Of a DNA stretch of 64,000 nt, positions 59,922-64,000 are shown piece by piece. The stretch is from Inquilinus sp052078665 (GTDB lineage Bacteria > Pseudomonadota > Alphaproteobacteria > DSM-16000 > Inquilinaceae). Every line of letters begins with the position of its first letter. The stretch's first letter is position 1. Position numbers and translations under genes: made by a program. The stretch is taken from NCBI RefSeq assembly GCF_052078665.1, contig NZ_JBQJIK010000001.1, positions 62,001-126,000 on the forward strand, in the 5' to 3' direction. The notes beneath the pieces were generated by a model. It was not told the DNA's origin. It saw only the letters and a program-made list of their open reading frames with translations, and did not search any database.

Positions 59922-60755
59922 ATGGCTGCGCCCACGCTCCGCCCCTCCCTCCTGCCGCAATATTTGGTGCTGCTCGCGGTCGCCGGAATCGTGCTGGTGC
60001 CGCTGATCGCGGCGGCGCTGGGCGGGTTCAAGACGCTGGGCGAGCTGCGGGTCAACCCGCTGGGCCTGCCGGCCAGCTGGGACGGCCCGGTCTATTGGGA
60101 GATCCTGGGCTCGGCGCGGCTGTGGCGCATGCTGTTCAACTCCGCCGTCATCGCCGGCCTCACCGTCGGGCTGGTGCTGATCGTCGGGTCGATGGCGGCC
60201 TTCATCTTCGCCCATGTCGTGTTCTTCGGCAGCCGCATGCTGCTGAACTATCTGCTGCTGGGGCTGATGTTCCCGGCGGCGACGGCGATGCTGCCGCTGT
60301 TCATCCGGGTCCGCGACCTCGGCCTGCTCGACACCTATTGGGGCGTGGTGCTGCCGCAGGTCGCCTTCGGCCTGGGCATGGCGATCCTGATGCTGCGCGG
60401 CTTCTTCCGCCAGCTGCCGCACGAGCTGTGGGAGGCGGCGCGGGTCGACGGCTGCGGCTATTTCCAGTTCTACCTGCGCATCACCCTGCCGCTGTCGCGT
60501 CCGATCCTGGCGACCGTGGCGGTCTTCTCCCTGGTCGCCAGCTGGAACAGCTACCTGCTGCCGCTGATCATGTTCAACACGCCGGAGATGTATCCCTGGC
60601 CGCTCGGGATCATGAACTACCAGGGCGAGTATTCCACCGAGTGGAACAAGATCCTGGCCTTCGTCACCCTGACCCTGGCGCCGGCGATCGTGTTCTTCCT
60701 GCTGGCCCAGCGCCACATCGTCGCCGGCCTGGCCAAGGGCGCGGTGAAGGGGTAG
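59922..60755 (+). CDS. Sugar ABC transporter permease (second set, MalG type)
   Basis: 277 aa, six helices; EAA loop EAARVDGCGYFQFYLRITLPL; C-terminus QRHIVAGLAKGAVKG. ATG 59922 is 8 bases after the previous stop. No ATPase gene follows; the next genes are on the other strand. Confidence 0.93.
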   Translation: MAAPTLRPSLLPQYLVLLAVAGIVLVPLIAAALGGFKTLGELRVNPLGLPASWDGPVYWEILGSARLWRMLFNSAVIAGLTVGLVLIVGSMAAFIFAHVVFFGSRMLLNYLLLGLMFPAATAMLPLFIRVRDLGLLDTYWGVVLPQVAFGLGMAILMLRGFFRQLPHELWEAARVDGCGYFQFYLRITLPLSRPILATVAVFSLVASWNSYLLPLIMFNTPEMYPWPLGIMNYQGEYSTEWNKILAFVTLTLAPAIVFFLLAQRHIVAGLAKGAVKG

Positions 60756-60788
60756 GGCGGACGACGAGCACGCCCCACTCCCGCACGG

Positions 60789-61637
60789 TCAGACCGGCCG
60801 GTCGCCCAGGATCGTGGCGCGGTGCATCACCCGCCGGTTCGGCAGGTAGTCGGCCAGGGCGTAGTGCTGGGTGCAGCGATTGTCCCAGAAGGCGACGTCG
60901 CCCGCCTTCCAGCGCCAGCGCACGGTGAATTCCGGCTTGGCCACATGGTCGAACAGGAAGCGCAGCACCGCGTCGCTCTCCTTGGCCGAGAAGCCGAGGA
61001 TGCGGGTGGTGAAGCCCTCATTGACGAACAGGCCCTTGCGGCCGGTCGCCGGATGGGTGCGCACCACCGGGTGGATCACCGGCGGGTTCTTGTCGCGTGC
61101 GATCTGCCAGCGCTCGCGCTCCTCCGGCGCGGTGAACCGCTCCGGCGGGAAGGATTTGGCGAAGTCGTGCAGCGCCGTCAGGCCGGTGAGGAAGCCCTGC
61201 CAGGGCGCCGCCAGCGCCTCGAAGGCGGCGATGCTGCTGGACCAACTGGTATCGCCGCCGAAGGGCGGCAGCTGCTTCGCCGCCAGCACGGCGCCCAGCG
61301 GCGGGGTCTCGATGAAGGTGACGTCGGTGTGCCAGTTGTCGTTGTCCGGCTGGTTGTCAGGATGGGTGTCGAGGATGATGATCTCCGGCACCTCCTTCAC
61401 ATGCGGATAGACCGGGTGGACATGCAGCGCCCCGAAGCGGGCGGCGAAGTCGCGCTGCGCCGCCGGGTTCAGCTCCTGGTCCTCGAAGAACAGGACATGG
61501 TGTTGCAGCAGGGCGCGGTTGATCGCGGCGATGGTGGCGTCGCCCAGCGGCTGCGCCAGGTTGATGCCGCGCACCACGGCACCGATGGCGGGATTCAAGG
61601 GTTGGACGGAGAGGAGGGTCGACAGGCTGTCGGGCAT
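60789..61637 (-). CDS. tauD: TauD/TfdA-family alpha-ketoglutarate dioxygenase
   Basis: 282 aa. Fe(II) facial triad H103-x-D105 (NWHTDVTF) and H258 (CTQHYA); R273 (MHRATI) binds 2-oxoglutarate. It liberates sulfite from taurine or a related sulfonate, or an alkylsulfate. Encoded downstream of a taurine-type ABC importer on the same strand, 41 bases after tauC. ATG 61637. Confidence 0.93.
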   Translation of the reverse strand: MPDSLSTLLSVQPLNPAIGAVVRGINLAQPLGDATIAAINRALLQHHVLFFEDQELNPAAQRDFAARFGALHVHPVYPHVKEVPEIIILDTHPDNQPDNDNWHTDVTFIETPPLGAVLAAKQLPPFGGDTSWSSSIAAFEALAAPWQGFLTGLTALHDFAKSFPPERFTAPEERERWQIARDKNPPVIHPVVRTHPATGRKGLFVNEGFTTRILGFSAKESDAVLRFLFDHVAKPEFTVRWRWKAGDVAFWDNRCTQHYALADYLPNRRVMHRATILGDRPV

Positions 61638-61678
61638 GGCGGGCCTCTCTGTTTGCGGTTGGTCTTCGGTCGGTGGTG

Positions 61679-62527
61679 TCAGCCGCGCCCGTGCCAGGGC
61701 GTCAGCCGGCGCTGCAGCAGGCGCAGCAGATATTCCAGCAGGAAGGCGACCACGGCGATCACCAGGATGCCCAGCACCACCACGTCGGTGACCAGGAACT
61801 GGGCCGCGCTCTGGATCATGAAGCCGAGGCCGCTGGTGGCGGCGACCAGCTCGGCCGCGACCAGGGTCGACCAGCCGACGCCGAGGCCGATGCGCACCCC
61901 GGTCAGGATCTCCGGCAGCGCGTTCGGCAGGATCACATGGCGCAGCAGCTGGGCCCGGGTGGCGCCCAGCGAGCGGGCGGCGCGCAGCCGGTCGGGCGGC
62001 ACGGCGCGCACCCCGGCCGCGGTCGAGATCGCGATCGGGGCGAAGATGGCGAGGAAGATCACCAGGACCTTCGAGGTCTCGCCGATGCCGAACCAGATCA
62101 CGATCAGCGGCAGATAGGCCAGCGGCGGGATCGGCCGGTAGAACTCGATCAGCGGGTCGAGGATGCCGTGCGCCACCCGGCTGGTGCCGATAGCGATGCC
62201 GACCGGCACCGCGATCACCAGCGCCAGCGCCAAAGCGGCGAAGACGCGGCCCAGGCTGGCGGCGAGGTGCTGCAGCAGCGTCGCATCGGCAAAGCCGGTG
62301 GCGGCCGTGGTGACGAGCTTGCCGAGCACCGCCTGCGGCGTCGGCAGGAACAGGGGCGGGACGAGGCCGAGATTGGCGACGATCCCCCACAGCAGGAGGA
62401 GGCCCGCCACGGTGGCGAGGCTGATCAGCTTCGTCCCGCGGCCCTTGGCGTTTCCGGGGCGCCGCTGCGGGATCGGCCCCCTGCGGACAGGGGACGGCAC
62501 CGGTTTCTGGAGCACGATGTCCGCCAA
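61679..62527 (-). CDS. tauC: Sulfonate/taurine ABC transporter permease
   Basis: 282 aa, six helices; the EAA loop AARSLGATRAQLLRHVILPNALPEIL and GWSTLVAAELVAATSGLGFMI are characteristic of SsuC/TauC. One base after the ATPase gene, which it follows in the same operon. Confidence 0.92.
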   Translation of the reverse strand: MADIVLQKPVPSPVRRGPIPQRRPGNAKGRGTKLISLATVAGLLLLWGIVANLGLVPPLFLPTPQAVLGKLVTTAATGFADATLLQHLAASLGRVFAALALALVIAVPVGIAIGTSRVAHGILDPLIEFYRPIPPLAYLPLIVIWFGIGETSKVLVIFLAIFAPIAISTAAGVRAVPPDRLRAARSLGATRAQLLRHVILPNALPEILTGVRIGLGVGWSTLVAAELVAATSGLGFMIQSAAQFLVTDVVVLGILVIAVVAFLLEYLLRLLQRRLTPWHGRG

Positions 62528-62528
62528 T

Positions 62529-63308
62529 TCAGGCTGCCTCGCGCTCGAAGATCACATCCATCACCCGCTCGCGCAAGGCGATGAAGCCGGGGTCGGACTT
62601 GATCCGACGCGCCGGCTCGCCGGAACAGTACCGCCGGCCGAAATCCAGCCGCAGATCCTCGACGATGCGGCCGGGTTGCGGCGACATCACCACCAGCCGG
62701 GTCGCCAGGAACAACGCTTCCTCGATGCTGTGGGTGATCAGGAACAGGCTCTTGCCGGTGCGGTGCCACAGGTCCAGCAGCAGCTCCTGCATCCGCTCCC
62801 GCGTCAGCGCGTCGAGCGCGCCCAGCGGCTCGTCCAGCAGCAGCACCTCGGGGTCGGCGGCCAGTGCCCGGGCCAGGCCGACCCGCTGCTTCATGCCGCC
62901 CGACAGCTCCCACAGCCGCTGCCGCTCGAAGCCCTCCAGCCCGACCAGCCGCAGAATGCGCCGGGCCCGGTCGTCGCGCTCGGCCGGGGGGATCCCGCGC
63001 AGCCGCAGCGCAAAGCCGACATTGCCCAGCACGTCAAGCCAGGGGAACAGGGCGTCGTCCTGGAAGACGACGCCCCGCTCCACCCCAGGTCCGGTCACAC
63101 GAACGCCGCCGAGTGTGACCGTCCCTGCCTCGGGGGCCAGGAAGCCCGCCATCAGGTTCAACAGCGTGGTCTTGCCGCATCCCGACCGGCCGAGGGCGAC
63201 GACGAACTCGCCCGGCTCGATCGCGAGGGTAATCCGGTCCAGCGCGCGGATGTCGCCATCCGCCGCAGGATAGGTCACCGAAACGGCATTCACCGCCAGA
63301 ACCGACAT
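62529..63308 (-). CDS. tauB: Sulfonate/taurine ABC transporter ATP-binding protein
   Basis: 259 aa. Walker A GRSGCGKTT, signature LSGGMKQR, Walker B VLLLDEPLGALD and the H-loop THSIEEAL; TauB/SsuB group. Lies between tauA and tauC. Confidence 0.93.
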   Translation of the reverse strand: MSVLAVNAVSVTYPAADGDIRALDRITLAIEPGEFVVALGRSGCGKTTLLNLMAGFLAPEAGTVTLGGVRVTGPGVERGVVFQDDALFPWLDVLGNVGFALRLRGIPPAERDDRARRILRLVGLEGFERQRLWELSGGMKQRVGLARALAADPEVLLLDEPLGALDALTRERMQELLLDLWHRTGKSLFLITHSIEEALFLATRLVVMSPQPGRIVEDLRLDFGRRYCSGEPARRIKSDPGFIALRERVMDVIFEREAA

Positions 63309-63328
63309 GGGCCTCTCCTGCGCCCGGT

Positions 63329-64000
63329 TCAGTTCGTCGTCCCCACCTGCGTACTGCCGGCCGCGGCGACGAAACGGGCGTCGACGTAAGGCGCGTAATC
63401 CTCCAGCGCCTGGTCGATCTTACCCTGCTCCTTCAAAAAAGCTGCAGTGGCGGCGATCGCCTTGGCCGTCCCGCCGCCCAGCAGGGCGGGGCCGGCCTGC
63501 TCCGCCTTCACCGGGAAGACGCTGCCCTGTAGCAGGGCCGGGATCTCCTCCGGCTTCGCCCCGGTCAGCCTGGCGATCTTGGCGACCTGCTCCGATTCCG
63601 CGCTCCACGCCTTCGGGTCGGCGCGGTAGGCCGCGTATTGCGTCAGGGTGACGTCGGCGAAGGCCTGCACCGCCTTGGGATCCGCCGCGATCAGGTCGGC
63701 CCGGGCGATCCAGGCGTCGAAGGTCGGCGCGCCCCAGCCGGCGACCTCGGTCGAGGTGACCAGGATCGTGCCGCTTTCCTTGATCTTGCCCAGCGCCGGG
63801 TCCCAGACATAGGCGGCGTCGATGTCGCCGCGCTGCCAGGCCGCCGCGATCTCCGGCGGCCGCAGGTTCACGATCCGGACCGAGGTCGGGGCGATGCCCC
63901 AGTGCTTCAGCGCCGCCAACAGGCTGTAATGGGTGGTCGAGACGAAGGGCACGGCCACGGTCTTGCCGGCCAGGTCCGCCGGCTTGTCGATGCCGGCGCC
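63329..64000 (-). CDS. tauA: Taurine/sulfonate ABC transporter substrate-binding protein, 3' part
   Basis: Partial: the frame runs past the right edge of the window. The visible part contains KPADLAGKTVAVPFVSTTHYSLL, LRPPEIAAAWQRGDIDAAYVWDP and the C-terminal DQALEDYAPYVDARFV, matching TauA-type periplasmic binding proteins (NMT1/SsuA fold). It ends 20 bases before tauB. Confidence 0.93.
   Translation of the reverse strand, partial: GAGIDKPADLAGKTVAVPFVSTTHYSLLAALKHWGIAPTSVRIVNLRPPEIAAAWQRGDIDAAYVWDPALGKIKESGTILVTSTEVAGWGAPTFDAWIARADLIAADPKAVQAFADVTLTQYAAYRADPKAWSAESEQVAKIARLTGAKPEEIPALLQGSVFPVKAEQAGPALLGGGTAKAIAATAAFLKEQGKIDQALEDYAPYVDARFVAAAGSTQVGTTN

Overview
This 64 kb window is chromosomal DNA from a high-GC alphaproteobacterium. 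The best guess is a metabolically versatile, soil- or plant-associated member of the Rhodospirillales/Azospirillales (Inquilinus/Azospirillum-like). That placement is inference from several signals: the RegB/RegA (ActSR) redox two-component pair, a Fur protein without cysteines, a phasin, ClpS/ClpA organisation, many sugar ABC importers, ThuA/ThuB-like proteins and alphaproteobacterial dispersed hairpins. Genes are packed, with many 1- or 4-base stop/start overlaps. No rRNA, tRNA, CRISPR array, transposase or prophage was found.

Layout. 1-6.2 kb: the 3' end of pheT, a convergent D,D-carboxypeptidase, a phasin with a well-formed promoter flanked by PhaR-like palindromes, and clpS-clpA ending in a strong terminator. 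6.2-11.9 kb: two tandem ABC-2 permeases without an ATPase, a 64-aa protein behind another PhaR-like box, two coupled polysaccharide-deacetylase-fold proteins (the second lacks the metal motifs), and an APH-fold phosphotransferase. 11.9-15.7 kb: regB-regA, divergent from an ATPase/permease ABC-2 exporter and an antitoxin-like small protein. 15.7-23.7 kb: an ExoD protein, small conserved proteins (Sel1, YkgJ-type Cys cluster and others), a PLP dehydratase divergent from a MocR-type regulator, a lipoprotein, a cupin, a first RTX protein and a YCII protein. 23.9-29.4 kb: macA-macB, a class III cyclase with TPR, and a PaaI thioesterase. 29.4-35 kb: cobT, a NUDIX hydrolase, a Na/Pi-PhoU transporter, a nitrilase-fold amidase, and TetR and LuxR-solo regulators.

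35.2-42.4 kb: a 740-aa tyrosine-rich RTX protein made of near-identical 294-bp modules, a DUF2239-MATE operon behind a striking inverted-repeat promoter, an internally deleted cobS coupled to a cobC-like phosphatase, a Tat/SYLF lipoprotein and a sulfite-oxidase-fold enzyme. 42.5-49.2 kb: lower-GC small genes including a TIR/deoxyribosyltransferase-like protein just upstream of an MscS channel, a 49-aa membrane protein, then a tightly overlapping set of fur, a small protein and a membrane-cytochrome/2Fe-2S/cyclase fusion, followed by a second ExoD protein.

49.2-60.8 kb is a carbohydrate locus. A ROK regulator with ThuB-like and ThuA-like genes lies divergent from two binding-protein/permease sets, with a Gfo/Idh/MocA-aldo/keto reductase fusion between them. 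No ATPase gene is present there, so a shared ATPase elsewhere is likely. This set fits uptake and oxidation-type catabolism of an unknown glycoside. 60.8-64 kb is a minus-strand tauABCD-like sulfonate locus (tauA runs off the window).

The leads I find most worth testing are the Fur/Fe-S-cyclase gene cluster, the TIR-like protein next to MscS, the PhaR-like boxes plus two paralogous mini-proteins, the clean in-frame deletion in cobS, and the modular tyrosine-rich RTX protein.
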